Source: Pseudoflavonifractor sp. AF19-9AC
GTDB lineage: Bacteria; Bacillota; Clostridia; Oscillospirales; Oscillospiraceae
DNA: 64,000 bases
Assembly: GCF_003478995.1 (NCBI RefSeq)
Contig: NZ_QUGI01000005.1
Coordinates: 70,976 to 134,975, forward strand
Reading direction: 5' to 3'
Numbering within the stretch: position 1 is the first letter of the stretch; each line of letters opens with the position of its first letter. This document shows, in pieces, positions 8,388-17,657 of the stretch. Under the pieces are notes generated by a model. It ran no database searches, was not told the DNA's origin, and saw only the letters and a list, made by a program, of their open reading frames with translations. The position numbers and the translations under genes were made by a program.

Positions 8388-9424
8388 GGCTCCTCACCCC
8401 CTCCGAAGTAAAAGGCCCAGGACATGAGGATCTTATTGTGGTTTTCACTGGCCCAGGGGATGTCGTAGTCCACCAGAGGGATATTCTCCATCAACGGGAG
8501 GGTGGAGGCAAGATCCTGGATCTTGCGGATGGGGCGGCGGGAGAAGGAGGTCTCCATCTGCCGCTGTACGTCCAGGCCGGAGATGAAGTCCAGAAACAGC
8601 TGGGCATTTTCCTCGTGGGCCGCTCCCTTCACCAGAGCACAGCCGTCGGGGACGCAGCTGGTGCCGTCGCTGGGGTAGACGATGCCCAGCTCCGCGCCCT
8701 CGGCCCCCCGCTTCAGGGCGGTCTCCTCCAGGGTGATGCCCACCAGGTCCGTGCCGTCGGCCACCGAGTCCAGCACGGCCCCGGAGCTGTCCAGCTGCCG
8801 CCCGTCCAGGCTGACGGCAAAGCGGCGCAGCGTCTCATCCCTGTCCCCGCCCACGGCTTTCAGCAGGGTCACAAGGCCGGTGTAGGAGGAGCCGGAGACA
8901 CTGGGGTCACAGAAGGCGATGCGCCCCTGAAAGGCGGGGGAGAAGAGGTCGCTCCAGGCAGTGAGCTGCCCGGGAGAGACCAGCTTGGTGTTATAAATGA
9001 GCACCACCGGCAGGGCGGAAAAGGGGGTCCACAGGCCGATGGGGGAGCGCAGCTCCGGGTCCAGCAGCTCCCAGTCCCGGCAGAAGTAGGGGGTGAAGCA
9101 GGAGGCGTAGGCCTCCAGACTGTCCACGCCGCCGCCGAACATCACGTCGGCCTGGGGGTGCTCCTGTTCCTGGACCAGGCGGTCCAGCAGCTCGTTGGTG
9201 CCGCCCACCACCAGCTCCACCCAGATGCCCGTGCGGGCCTCAAATTCCTTGATGATGGGGCGGTACACCTCCTCCTTGTGGGAGGTGTAGACCACCAGCC
9301 GGTGTTCCTCGTCGGGGGCAAAGGAGGCGGCAGACCGGTCCTCCGGGCGGGAGCTGCAGCCCGTCAGGGCCAGAAGGGCGGCCAGCATCAGGCACACAAG
9401 GGCCCGTGCCCGGTGTCGGTTCAT
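8384..9424 (-). CDS. Lipoprotein solute-binding protein co-transcribed with the kinase (346 aa)
   Basis: Extracellular solute-binding protein of the class-II fold used by ferric, AEP and hexose-phosphate (FbpA/AfuA-like) systems. The signal peptide ends in L-T-G-C, so it is a lipoprotein. The mature part begins HRLVVYTSHKEEVYRPII and contains DVMFGGGVDSLEAY, FSALPVVLIYNT and FCDPSVSGSSYTG, family-like ligand-loop segments. The start at 9424 is preferred over ATG 9430 because AGGAGG is 7 nt from the former and almost touches the latter. It has no permease on its own strand and is the first gene of the kinase operon, which fits a sensory co-receptor role (inference). Confidence 0.85.
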   Translation of the reverse strand: MNRHRARALVCLMLAALLALTGCSSRPEDRSAASFAPDEEHRLVVYTSHKEEVYRPIIKEFEARTGIWVELVVGGTNELLDRLVQEQEHPQADVMFGGGVDSLEAYASCFTPYFCRDWELLDPELRSPIGLWTPFSALPVVLIYNTKLVSPGQLTAWSDLFSPAFQGRIAFCDPSVSGSSYTGLVTLLKAVGGDRDETLRRFAVSLDGRQLDSSGAVLDSVADGTDLVGITLEETALKRGAEGAELGIVYPSDGTSCVPDGCALVKGAAHEENAQLFLDFISGLDVQRQMETSFSRRPIRKIQDLASTLPLMENIPLVDYDIPWASENHNKILMSWAFYFGGGEEP

Positions 9425-9653
9425 GGTCATCCCTCCTTAAACTTCCTCTGTGGGGTTGTGGATTTTTTCCCATTATAGCACAAGATTTCCCCGCCGTTCA
9501 TCCATATTTCACCAACATTGCAGTCTGACTCAAAAAACCGCAGATTTGTCCCCTGTTCAGGAGAGGGCCGGGCGAATACAATAAAAATGACCAGAGCGAT
9601 TGGATTTGCCAATGCTCGTTTTAGTGAATTGTGATAAAGGAGGATATGAAACG
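9425..9653. promoter_or_regulatory. Divergent promoter region between sensor operon and transporter operon
   Basis: Leftward: TATAAT on the minus strand (9472-9477) with an extended TGTGC and a TGAACG -35-like element 17 bp upstream (9495-9500). Rightward: TACAAT at 9577-9582 with no good -35 element, as expected for an activator-dependent promoter. The YesN-like regulator is the obvious candidate activator (inference). Confidence 0.55.
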
Positions 9654-11039
9654 ATGAAACGATTGCTCTCTCTGCTTCTGGCCGCATCCCTGTCTCTGGC
9701 GCTGGTTGCCTGCGGCAACAACGCCGCTCCCTCCGGCAGCGGCAGCACTCCCTCCGGCTCCGGTTCCGGCGGCGGTGAGCCCGCCAACCTGACCGAGACC
9801 CAGAAGATCATCCAGGAGGCCCAGGGCATGACCCTGGAGGAGCTGGCCAAGAAGGCCATCGAGGAGTCCAACGGCAAGATGTTCTACGGCGTGGGCAACT
9901 CCAGCCGCGGCAAGAGCGCCCTGCCCCTGTTCATTGAGTACCTGCAGACCATCGATCCCAACTACACCCTGGAGTTCGAGTGGCAGCAGCCCAAGAACAA
10001 CAAGATCTTTGATCAGCTCACCGCCGACTCCCTGAAGGAGACCGGCACCTTCGCCATGACCCTCATCCAGGACGGCAACCAGATCGAGTCCAAGATGGTC
10101 CAGACCGGCATCCTGGACACCTTCATCCCCAAGGACTGGGCCGACGCCAACGGCACCACCGCCGAGGAGTATGAGGGCTACCTGCCGCTCCAGACCCTGA
10201 ACAAGATCTTCATGTACAACAACACCGGCTCCAAGACCTATGACAACTGCTGGGACTTCGTGGCCGAGGGCGAGCACGGCCTGTTTATGGACATCGACTC
10301 CGAGATCGTGGGCAAGAACTTCCTGTACATGCTCACCCGGGACGACTACTCCGCCATGCTGAAGGAGGCCTTTGAGGCCCTCTCCGCCGAGGAGCAGGCC
10401 TACTTCCAGCCCACCATCGACGCCATGGCCTCCGAGGCCGAGAGCCTGGGCCTGGGTGAAAACGGCAAGTACGCCCTGGCTTGGATCAAGCTGTGGGTGG
10501 GCAGCTACAATGCCCAGACCGACGACGGCCCCATCTGCAACACCCTGGTTGACAAGTCTGCCACCGATCAGTTCGGCCTCATCGTTTACTCCAAGCTGCG
10601 CTCCGTAGAGGAGTCCGCCTCCGTCTCCAAGAATAACATCACCGTGGCCGCTTACAACGACGGCTACACCGGCATGGGCGGCTTCGGCTACTGCCACTAC
10701 CTGTTCGTCACCGACAACAGCCCCCTGCCCTGGACCGCCTGCGCCTTCATCGCCTACATGACCTGCACCGCCGACGGCTTCTCCGCCTGGGGCAAGGACA
10801 TCGGCGGTTACTCCTCCAACCCCAACGTGGCGGCTGAGAACGAGGAGATCTATCACCACCAGACCGGCGGCATGGCCGAGGACGGCACCACCGTGGAGTT
10901 TGCCGCGCTCAACGACCACGGCTACGACTGGTGGGTGAAGGATGGCAAGCTGGTGCTGGAGGATCCCGAGTACTGCGCCTCCGTCTCCTTCACCGTGGGC
11001 AGCTGGATCGAGATGCTGGATAAGTACAGCGCCGGCTGA
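9654..11039 (+). CDS. ABC transporter substrate-binding lipoprotein (461 aa)
   Basis: High-capacity extracellular binding protein. The signal peptide ends in LVAC (Cys19), followed by a Gly/Ser/Pro-rich linker (about 20-45) and a class-II binding fold with segments FYGVGNSSRGKSALPLFIEY, MFMDIDSEIVGKNFLY-like loops and a C-terminal lid. It is longer than the usual 330-350 aa of AfuA/FbpA. AGGAGG at 9638-9643 is 10 nt before ATG 9654; an overlapping ATG at 9646 reads only Met-Lys-Arg-stop. Codons are strongly G/C-ending, consistent with high expression. It heads the operon with permease and ATPase genes. Substrate unknown; iron, phosphonate and hexose phosphate are family options. Confidence 0.88.
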   Translation: MKRLLSLLLAASLSLALVACGNNAAPSGSGSTPSGSGSGGGEPANLTETQKIIQEAQGMTLEELAKKAIEESNGKMFYGVGNSSRGKSALPLFIEYLQTIDPNYTLEFEWQQPKNNKIFDQLTADSLKETGTFAMTLIQDGNQIESKMVQTGILDTFIPKDWADANGTTAEEYEGYLPLQTLNKIFMYNNTGSKTYDNCWDFVAEGEHGLFMDIDSEIVGKNFLYMLTRDDYSAMLKEAFEALSAEEQAYFQPTIDAMASEAESLGLGENGKYALAWIKLWVGSYNAQTDDGPICNTLVDKSATDQFGLIVYSKLRSVEESASVSKNNITVAAYNDGYTGMGGFGYCHYLFVTDNSPLPWTACAFIAYMTCTADGFSAWGKDIGGYSSNPNVAAENEEIYHHQTGGMAEDGTTVEFAALNDHGYDWWVKDGKLVLEDPEYCASVSFTVGSWIEMLDKYSAG

Positions 11040-11109
11040 TTCGCTCCAACCCAAAGCCGCTTTGACCTTGGGACGCTGCTGAACGTTCATGAACCCTGAA
11101 TGCTGAACA

Positions 11110-11149
11110 GGGCGCCCTTGGAGCACCATTCCCGTCTCCAAGGGCGCCC
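11110..11149 (+). promoter_or_regulatory. Intercistronic stem-loop between binding-protein and permease genes
   Basis: GGGCGCCCTTGGAG (11110-11123) pairs perfectly with 11136-11149 across a 12-nt loop, and no T-run follows. Such hairpins commonly protect the upstream binding-protein mRNA or partly terminate, giving more binding protein than permease. Confidence 0.7.
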
Positions 11150-11177
11150 CTCTATTCCTGACGAGAGGAGTACCGCT

Positions 11178-13007
11178 ATGAACCAATCAACCGCCCTGCG
11201 CCCCAGCCGGTCCGGGATCGCGTGGAACAAGGTGAAGACCTTTCTCTCCAAGCCCCACAATGTGATTCTGCTGCTCATGGGCATCGTGGTCACCATCACC
11301 ACCATCGCCCCGGTGGTAGCCATTGTGGAGGACACCTTTAAAATCCACCCCGGCACAATTGACGCCCATCTCACCGGCCAGGTCAGCGGCTATACCTTGG
11401 TCAACTACATTGACCTCTTTACCAGCAACCTGGCCAAAACAAACCTGTGGACCCCTCTGCTGAATACCGTCTACCTGGCCGTGGGCACCTGCGTGGTCTC
11501 CATCCTCTTCGGCGGCATATTCGCCTTCCTGGTCACCCGCACCAACCTGGCCTGGCGGAAGTACCTCAGCTCCATCTTCATTTTCCCCTACATCATGCCC
11601 CAGTGGACTCTGGCCGTGGTGTGGCAGAACCTCTTTAACTCCAACGCCGTCACCGGCACCTCCAACGGCCTGCTCTCCGCCACCCTGGGCATTAACATGC
11701 CCATCTGGTGGTGCAAGGGCCTGTTCCCCAGCCTGGTGGTGCTGGGCCTCCACTACGCCCCCTTCGCCTACATCCTCATCGGCGGCATCTTCCGCAACAT
11801 GGATGCCAACCTGGAGGAGGCGGCCACCATTCTGGATACTCCCAAGTGGAAGACCATGTTCAAGATCACCCTTCCCATGGTCAAGCCCGCCATCCTGTCC
11901 ACCATCCTGCTGGTCTTCGGCAGCTCCATGGGCTCTTACCCGGTGCCCCACTACCTGGGTCTCACCACCCTGTCCACCAAGTACGTGTCCATGAACTCCA
12001 AGTACACCGGCGAGGCCAGCATCCTGGCCATCATTATGATGGTATTCGGCGTGGCCATCATGTTCCTCAACCAGATGTCCCTCCACAGCCGGAAGAACTA
12101 CACCACCGTCACCGGCAAGTCCGGCCAGATCTCCAAAATCAACCTGGGCCGGGTGGGGAAATACGTCATCGCCCTGGTGCTGGTCATCGTCACCTTCTTT
12201 ACCAGCATTTTCCCCATCGTCTCCTTTGCCTTTGAGACCTTCCTGCCCAACCCCGGCGACTACTCCTTCCTGTACACCGGGGACACGGATAACCTCACCA
12301 CCAAGTGGTGGACCACCGACGAAAACATCACCGAAAACGGCATGTACGGCCAGAAGGGCATCCTCCACAACGAGACCATCTGGAACGCCTTCAGGGGCAC
12401 CATCCTGGTCAGCGTGGCCTGCGCCCTGCTGGCGGGCACCATCGGCACCCTCATCGGCTACGCGGTCTCCAAAAACCGGCGAAGTCGCGGGGCAAACTAC
12501 GTAAACTCCATGGCCTTCCTCCCGTACCTCATGCCCTCCATTGCCGTGGGCGCCGCCTTCTTCGTGCTGTTCTCCAACGAACACGTCAATCTGTTCAACA
12601 CCTACACGCTGCTGATTATTGCGGGCACCATCAAGTACATCCCCTTTGCCAGCCGCAGCTCCCTCAACTCCATGCTCCAGCTCTCCGGTGAGATCGAGGA
12701 GGCGGCCATCATCCAGGACATCCCCTGGATCAAGCGGATGACCCGCATTATCATCCCCATCCAGAAATCGTCCATCATCAGCGGCTACATGCTGCCCTTC
12801 ATGACCTGCCTGCGTGAGCTGTCGCTGTTCATGCTGCTGTGTACCCAGGGCTTCATCCTGTCCACCACCCTGGACTACTTTGACGAGATGGGTCTGTACG
12901 CCTTCTCCAGCGGCATCAACCTGATTCTGATCATCACCATTCTGGTGTGCAACACCGTGGTCAACAAGGTCACCGGGGCCAGCCTGGATAAGGGAATAGG
13001 AGGTTAA
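11178..13007 (+). CDS. ABC transporter permease, two fused domains (609 aa)
   Basis: Membrane component made of two fused BPD_transp_1 domains (about residues 70-325 and 410-600), the FbpB/AfuB architecture. Each half carries an EAA loop for the ATPase: NLEEAATILDTPKWKTMFKI in the first and EIEEAAIIQDIPWIKRM in the second. About 12 membrane helices are expected. The start has AGAGGAG 7 nt upstream. The last codons contain AGGAGG that serves as the ribosome site of the ATPase gene, whose ATG is 5 nt after this stop. A roughly 60-residue extracytoplasmic loop after the first helix of the second half is larger than usual. Confidence 0.92.
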   Translation: MNQSTALRPSRSGIAWNKVKTFLSKPHNVILLLMGIVVTITTIAPVVAIVEDTFKIHPGTIDAHLTGQVSGYTLVNYIDLFTSNLAKTNLWTPLLNTVYLAVGTCVVSILFGGIFAFLVTRTNLAWRKYLSSIFIFPYIMPQWTLAVVWQNLFNSNAVTGTSNGLLSATLGINMPIWWCKGLFPSLVVLGLHYAPFAYILIGGIFRNMDANLEEAATILDTPKWKTMFKITLPMVKPAILSTILLVFGSSMGSYPVPHYLGLTTLSTKYVSMNSKYTGEASILAIIMMVFGVAIMFLNQMSLHSRKNYTTVTGKSGQISKINLGRVGKYVIALVLVIVTFFTSIFPIVSFAFETFLPNPGDYSFLYTGDTDNLTTKWWTTDENITENGMYGQKGILHNETIWNAFRGTILVSVACALLAGTIGTLIGYAVSKNRRSRGANYVNSMAFLPYLMPSIAVGAAFFVLFSNEHVNLFNTYTLLIIAGTIKYIPFASRSSLNSMLQLSGEIEEAAIIQDIPWIKRMTRIIIPIQKSSIISGYMLPFMTCLRELSLFMLLCTQGFILSTTLDYFDEMGLYAFSSGINLILIITILVCNTVVNKVTGASLDKGIGG

Positions 13008-13011
13008 AACC

Positions 13012-14646
13012 ATGCCTGAAATCAGATTAGAACATGTGACCAAGCGCTGGGGCAAATTCTACGCCGTGGACGACCTGGACCTGGTCATTGAAGACAACGC
13101 CTTTGTCACCCTGCTGGGCCCCTCCGGCTGCGGCAAGACCACCACTCTGCGCATGATCGCCGGCCTGGAGACCCCCACCTCCGGACGGATTACCATCGGG
13201 GACCAGGTGGTCTTCGACAGTGAGCTGGGCATCAACGTCCCCGCCAACAAGCGCAAGGTGGGCTTCCTCTTCCAGAACTACGCCCTGTGGCCCAACATGA
13301 CCGTCTATGAGAACATCTCCTTCGGTCTGAAGAACATCAAGGAGCCCCTGCCCAAGATTGACTTTGAGGCCAAGAACGCCGCCCGCCTGGCGGAGATCCT
13401 CAAGCAGCCGGGCGAAGTGGTAAAGGTGCTGGAGGAGTGCCGGGACAAAAACGGCAAGCTGGACGAGAAAAAGGCCCAGCTGAAGCTCATTGACGCCTTT
13501 ACCATCTCCATCTACACCGCCAAACAGCTCTTCTCCTACCATCTGGAGAAGAAGCCCGACCTGTCGGGCACCATTTCCTCCCTCCAGGCCAAGGCGGCCG
13601 CTGCCCGGAAGGCGGCCGCCTCCGCCGGAGGGGAGCTGGACGAGGAGTTCCGGCTGGTAAAGGGCGGCCAGGTGGTCACCGAGACCCGGAAGCTCACCCG
13701 CGAGGAAATCGACCTCACCGTCCGCCGGGTGTCCCGCATCGTAAAGATCGGCATGTTCATGGACCGCTACCCCGCCGAGCTCTCCGGCGGCCAGCAGCAG
13801 CGCGTGGCCATTGCCCGCACCCTGGCCCCCGAGCCCTCCGTGCTGTTCATGGATGAGCCCCTGTCCAACCTGGACGCCAAGCTGCGCCTGGAGATGCGCT
13901 ACGAGCTGCAGCGCCTCCACGTGGAGACCGGTTCCACCTTTGTCTACGTCACCCACGACCAGATGGAGGCCATGACCCTGGCCACCCAGATCTGCCTCAT
14001 TGAAAACGGCGTCCTGCAGCAGTACGACGCCCCCCTCACCGTCTACAACCGGCCCAACAACCTCTTTGTGGCCGACTTCGTGGGCAACCCCTCCATCAAC
14101 TTTGTGGAGGCCAAGGGCGCTCAGAAGGCGGACGGCGCTCTGGAGCTCACGATCTTCCAGGGCCGGAAGGCCATCTTCCGTCCCGCCGCCCCCCTGGACC
14201 TGAACGCCTGGTTCCAGAGCCGGGACAAGGCGGCAGAGGAGAAGGCGGCCAAGGTGAAGGCCAAGGCCGCGGAGAAGGGCTATGTGGAGAAGGGCAACAA
14301 GGACGAGGTCTTCCGCTACCACATCGCCAAGGTGGTGGAGGATGACTTCTCCCTCCAGGAGGAGCCCGTCATCACCAACGAGGACTTTGTGCTGGGCATC
14401 CGCCCCGAGGCCGTGGACATTGTGGACAGCGGCAACCTGGAGGGCGAAATCTACGGCGCCATGCCCACCGGTATGGAGTCCACCATCAAGGCGCGTGTGG
14501 ACGACTTCCTCCTCACCGGCGTGGTCTTCGGCAGCACCCTCTTCACCATCGGCTCCAAAATCCATGTGGACATCTCCGGAGAGAACGTCATGCTCTTTGA
14601 CCGGAAGAGCGGCCAGCGCATCGCGGTGGGATCTCTGGAAGTATAA
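13012..14646 (+). CDS. ABC transporter ATPase with large internal insertions (544 aa)
   Basis: ATPase of the FbpC/PotA/UgpC type. Walker A is [11 protein letters not shown] (about residue 36), the Q-loop is [10 protein letters not shown], the signature is ELSGGQQQR, Walker B is [13 protein letters not shown] and the H-loop is THDQMEAM. Ordinary members have about 35 residues between Q-loop helix and signature; here roughly 140 residues intervene (from [10 protein letters not shown] to [10 protein letters not shown]), containing charged and Ala-rich helices. The C-terminal TOBE region is also enlarged by a Lys/Ala/Glu-rich segment (about 405-435). The reading frame is intact and G+C is uniform, so this is not an assembly join. 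A terminator follows. Confidence 0.92.
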   Translation: MPEIRLEHVTKRWGKFYAVDDLDLVIEDNAFVTLLGPSGCGKTTTLRMIAGLETPTSGRITIGDQVVFDSELGINVPANKRKVGFLFQNYALWPNMTVYENISFGLKNIKEPLPKIDFEAKNAARLAEILKQPGEVVKVLEECRDKNGKLDEKKAQLKLIDAFTISIYTAKQLFSYHLEKKPDLSGTISSLQAKAAAARKAAASAGGELDEEFRLVKGGQVVTETRKLTREEIDLTVRRVSRIVKIGMFMDRYPAELSGGQQQRVAIARTLAPEPSVLFMDEPLSNLDAKLRLEMRYELQRLHVETGSTFVYVTHDQMEAMTLATQICLIENGVLQQYDAPLTVYNRPNNLFVADFVGNPSINFVEAKGAQKADGALELTIFQGRKAIFRPAAPLDLNAWFQSRDKAAEEKAAKVKAKAAEKGYVEKGNKDEVFRYHIAKVVEDDFSLQEEPVITNEDFVLGIRPEAVDIVDSGNLEGEIYGAMPTGMESTIKARVDDFLLTGVVFGSTLFTIGSKIHVDISGENVMLFDRKSGQRIAVGSLEV

Positions 14647-14668
14647 AAAGGAAATCATGACGAGAAGA

Positions 14669-14706
14669 AATCCGGGGCGGGCCATAAGGCCCGCCCCGGA
14701 TTTTGT
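14669..14706 (+). terminator. Terminator of the transporter operon
   Basis: AATCCGGGGCGGGCC (14669-14683) pairs with 14688-14702 over loop ATAA and runs into TTTT. Confidence 0.9.
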
Positions 14707-14746
14707 GCTGGGACGGGAGACGTACGGAAAAGGGGGATAAAAGGGC

Positions 14747-14782
14747 GTGTCCGGCCCCCTGTATGCACAGAGGACCGGACAC
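14747..14782 (-). terminator. Possible terminator of the leftward YfcC operon
   Basis: GTGTCCGG (14747-14754) pairs with CCGGACAC (14775-14782), with a short inner CTGT/ACAG stem. Read on the minus strand it is followed by GCCCTTTTATC, a weak T-tract. Confidence 0.4.
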
Positions 14783-14895
14783 AGAAAAGAAGGGAGATTG
14801 GCCGCAGGTCGGGAGAAGGGGCGGCCGGGAAGGACGGCGGTCTGCCCGGGAGAAGGATGGACAGACGGCCGGAAGAGTTGGAAAAAGCGGAACAA

Positions 14896-16290
14896 TCAGC
14901 CGCCGAAGCCGGTGGCCACAGCCAGAATGATGAGCAGGGCCTGGGTCACGAACAGGCACAGGAACACAGGCACCACAAACTTCCACCACTTGGTGACCTT
15001 GACGCCGGCCAGACCGGCCATAATGGCGGCGAAGCCGGTGGGCCAGACGATGTTGGACAGGCCGTCGCCGAACTGGAAGGCCAGAACGGCCACGTCCCGG
15101 TGCAGGCCCAGCAGGTCGGCCAGGGGAGCCATGATGGGCATGGAGGTGGCTGCCTGTCCGGAGCCGGAGGGGATGAGGAAGTTCAGGAAGGTCTGGAGCA
15201 CCAGCATGGCCACGGCGGAGAGCCAGGCGGGGAGCAGGGACAGGGGCAGGGACATGTAGTACACGATGGTGTCGATGATGTTGCCGGCCTGGAGCACCAT
15301 GAGGATGCCGCGGGCCAGACCGATCATCATACAGGCCATGGCCACGTTGGTAAAGCCGGCCTCATACTTGCGGGCGATTTCATTTACGCTCCAGCCCATG
15401 ACAATGGCGCTGAGAATACCCATGATCATAAAGACAGCGGCCAGCTCGGTGAAGTACCAGCCGTACTGCTGACAGCCAATGACCACCACGATGATGCCGC
15501 ACAGCAAAATGAGCAGCACCAGAATCTCCCGGATGCCGAAGCGGGCGTTCTGCACGTCCTCCTCGCTCATCTGAGCGGCCAGGTTGTCGCCGTAGACCAG
15601 GCTCTTGGTGGGATCGGCCTGGACCTTCAGGGCGTAGCGGATGATGAGGACGGAGGCCACCGCGATCATGCACAGGTGGCAGAACAGACGGAAGAGGACG
15701 CCGGAGGCGGGGGCCACACCGGCGATGCCCTGGGCCACGCCCACGGTGAAGGGGTTCATCATGGCGCCGGAATAGCCCATGCCGGCGCCCACAGCCACGA
15801 TGGCCAGACCCACAATGGCGTCAAAGCCCATGGCCACAGCGATTCCGGTGAAGACAGGGATGAAGGGGAACCACTCCTCGAAAAGGCCGATGGTGGAGGA
15901 GGCGATGCCCACGATGGTCAGGAACACGGGGATAATGACCACACGGGCCTTGCCCTTAAAGAGCCGCAGCAGGGCGGCCACCAGGCCGTTGAAGGCGCCG
16001 CTGGAGATGATCATGCCAATGGAGGCGTAGGCGATGAAGACGAAGAAGATGACGCCCCCGGCATCACAGAAGCCGGTGTGGATGAGCTGGAACATCTGGA
16101 ACAGGCCAACGGGGGTGGATTCCACGGCATGGAAGGTGCCGGCCACCACCACGTCATCCACACGGTCAAACTGGCCGGCGGGGAGAATCCAGGTCAAAAT
16201 GGTACATACGACAATGATGGCAAAGAGCAGGGCATAAATGTGTGGGACGGTGCGCTTGCTTTTTTTCGTTAGGGTATTGTCCGGTTTCAC
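14896..16290 (-). CDS. YfcC-family (C4-dicarboxylate carrier-like) membrane transporter (464 aa)
   Basis: Polytopic permease of the YfcC/DcuC/AbgT-related ion transporter group, about 12 helices. Seen in sequence: the opening PHIYALLFAIIVVCTILTW helix followed by LPAGQFDRV, a first re-entrant-like region IASSTIGLFEEWFPFIPVF, GYSGAMMNPFTVGVAQGIAG, and a second half with FLIPSGSGQAATSMPIMAPL, typical of the family. Start is GTG at 16290 with GGAGGA upstream. It lies 79 nt after the M20 amidohydrolase gene; pairing of such carriers with M20 enzymes resembles the AbgA/AbgB/AbgT peptide-conjugate uptake systems. Substrate (amino acid, dipeptide or acyl-amino acid) is not determinable. Confidence 0.85.
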   Translation of the reverse strand: MKPDNTLTKKSKRTVPHIYALLFAIIVVCTILTWILPAGQFDRVDDVVVAGTFHAVESTPVGLFQMFQLIHTGFCDAGGVIFFVFIAYASIGMIISSGAFNGLVAALLRLFKGKARVVIIPVFLTIVGIASSTIGLFEEWFPFIPVFTGIAVAMGFDAIVGLAIVAVGAGMGYSGAMMNPFTVGVAQGIAGVAPASGVLFRLFCHLCMIAVASVLIIRYALKVQADPTKSLVYGDNLAAQMSEEDVQNARFGIREILVLLILLCGIIVVVIGCQQYGWYFTELAAVFMIMGILSAIVMGWSVNEIARKYEAGFTNVAMACMMIGLARGILMVLQAGNIIDTIVYYMSLPLSLLPAWLSAVAMLVLQTFLNFLIPSGSGQAATSMPIMAPLADLLGLHRDVAVLAFQFGDGLSNIVWPTGFAAIMAGLAGVKVTKWWKFVVPVFLCLFVTQALLIILAVATGFGG

Positions 16291-16369
16291 GGGAACTCCT
16301 CCTTAATTTCATTTCTCCAAATTACAACCCGGCAGCCGCGCGGACCGCCATCCGGCGGCGTCTGTGGGA

Positions 16370-17557
16370 TTATTCGCGGAGCTTTGCCTCACGGGCGGCC
16401 TGGTGCGAGTCACGGACCGAGGTACGGAAGGCCTCGTCTGTCAGCGTGCGCAGTGCCAGGGCGGCCAGAATGGTGCCGCCGTCCTCAATGGCCTGATGGG
16501 CCCGGGGCTGAATGGTTTCCTCCCGGAATTGGGGGGTGTGCAGGGCGTGGAAGGTGTCGCAGATGGACAGCTCGGGCTGGATGGTGGGGCAGCGGTAGCT
16601 CACATTGCCCACGTCCGAGGAGCCGTTGGGGGGCAGCACCGGCCCGCGGGGCAGGTTCAGCGCGTCATAGAGCTCCAGAACCGCCTGCTCCAGCACGGGC
16701 ACCCGGACCATGTCGTGGAAGTCCTCAAAGCCCTTGGTGAACTCCACCTCACAGTCCAGGGCGATGCAGGAGCCCTGGGCGCACTTGCGGACCACCTCGT
16801 CCATCTGCTCCAGCTTGGCCTGGGAGTCGGTGCGGATCTCCAGACGGACGGTGGCCTCTCCGGGGAGAATGTTGGGGTACTGGCCTCCGTCGGTGATGAC
16901 GCCGTTGATGTGGATGTCGGGGGTGAAGCACTCCCGGCGGGCGTCGATGAGGTCCAGGAACTTCCGGGCGGCGGCCAGGGCGCTGTGGCCCTTCCAGGGG
17001 CCGGCCACCGCGTGGGCGGCAGCGCCGGTGAACTTGGCAATGTAGCAGCGCAGGCTGAGCACGTCCATGTCCGCGTTGCTCACGCCTCCGCTCCAGCTGT
17101 GGAACATGATGGCGGCGGCCAGGCCGTCAAAGGCCCCCTGGGCGGCCATGCCCACCTTGGCGCCGTCCTCCTCCTCGGCGGGAGTGCCGAAGACGACCAC
17201 CTTGCCGGAGAAGTGGTCCTTCAAATCCGCCAGAGCCAGAGCGGCCAGCAGGGACATAGAGCCGTGGACGTTGTGCCCGCAGGCGTGGCCCAGGCCGGGC
17301 AGAGCGTCGTACTCCGTTAAAATGCCTACGCTGGGGCCCTCGCCGTTGTCCAGCACCGCCCGGAACCCGGTGGGGTAACCCAGGTAGGGGTACTCCACCT
17401 CATAGCCCGCCTGGCGCAGAAGCTCCACCATCTTCTGGCTGGAGCGGAATTCCTGGTCGGGCAGCTCCGGGTGGGCATACAGGTCGTCGCTGAGTTCCAC
17501 GGCCAAGGGGTGGTGGGCCCGGACTGCCTGCTGAATGTAGGGGGGTAAAATTGCCAT
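16370..17557 (-). CDS. M20-family amidohydrolase (395 aa)
   Basis: Metal-dependent amidohydrolase of the AbgB / aminobenzoyl-glutamate hydrolase-like branch of peptidase family M20, which removes acyl groups from amino acids or opens small peptide conjugates. It begins HPLAVELSDDLYAHPELPDQ, has the metal-binding GLGHACGHNVHG, the catalytic Glu pair in GTPAEEEDGAK, the dimerisation-domain segment AHAVAGPWKGHSALAA and a late metal ligand in SSDVGNVSYRCP. Length is normal. It is the first gene after a palindromic operator and promoter at 17.6 kb and precedes the YfcC transporter, so uptake and hydrolysis of one substrate is likely (inference). Confidence 0.9.
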   Translation of the reverse strand: MAILPPYIQQAVRAHHPLAVELSDDLYAHPELPDQEFRSSQKMVELLRQAGYEVEYPYLGYPTGFRAVLDNGEGPSVGILTEYDALPGLGHACGHNVHGSMSLLAALALADLKDHFSGKVVVFGTPAEEEDGAKVGMAAQGAFDGLAAAIMFHSWSGGVSNADMDVLSLRCYIAKFTGAAAHAVAGPWKGHSALAAARKFLDLIDARRECFTPDIHINGVITDGGQYPNILPGEATVRLEIRTDSQAKLEQMDEVVRKCAQGSCIALDCEVEFTKGFEDFHDMVRVPVLEQAVLELYDALNLPRGPVLPPNGSSDVGNVSYRCPTIQPELSICDTFHALHTPQFREETIQPRAHQAIEDGGTILAALALRTLTDEAFRTSVRDSHQAAREAKLRE

Positions 17558-17595
17558 GTCGCTTCCCTCTCTCCAAGCTGAAAATTATTTAAGGA

Positions 17596-17622
17596 ATAGA
17601 AAAAGTACTGTACTTTTACTAT
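17596..17622. promoter_or_regulatory. 27-bp palindromic operator at the M20 promoter
   Basis: ATAG-A-AAAAGTAC-T-GTACTTTT-A-CTAT: arms 17596-17608 and 17610-17622 are complementary except for one pair. It overlaps the predicted transcription start of the leftward M20-YfcC operon, an ideal place for repression. The regulator encoded just upstream (17874-19211) is the natural candidate to bind it (inference). Confidence 0.75.
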
Positions 17623-17627
17623 TGGAT

Positions 17628-17657
17628 ATATTACCGGGAAAGAACGAAGAAAGTCAA
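17628..17657 (-). promoter_or_regulatory. Sigma-A-type promoter of the M20-YfcC operon
   Basis: On the minus strand TTGACT (17657-17652), 18-bp spacer, TAATAT (17633-17628). The expected start point falls in the adjacent palindrome. Confidence 0.7.

Noticed and set aside
9646..9657. Regulatory micro-ORF overlapping the binding-protein start
   Set aside because: ATG 9646 reads Met-Lys-Arg-stop but lies only 2 nt from AGGAGG, too close for efficient initiation; probably chance.
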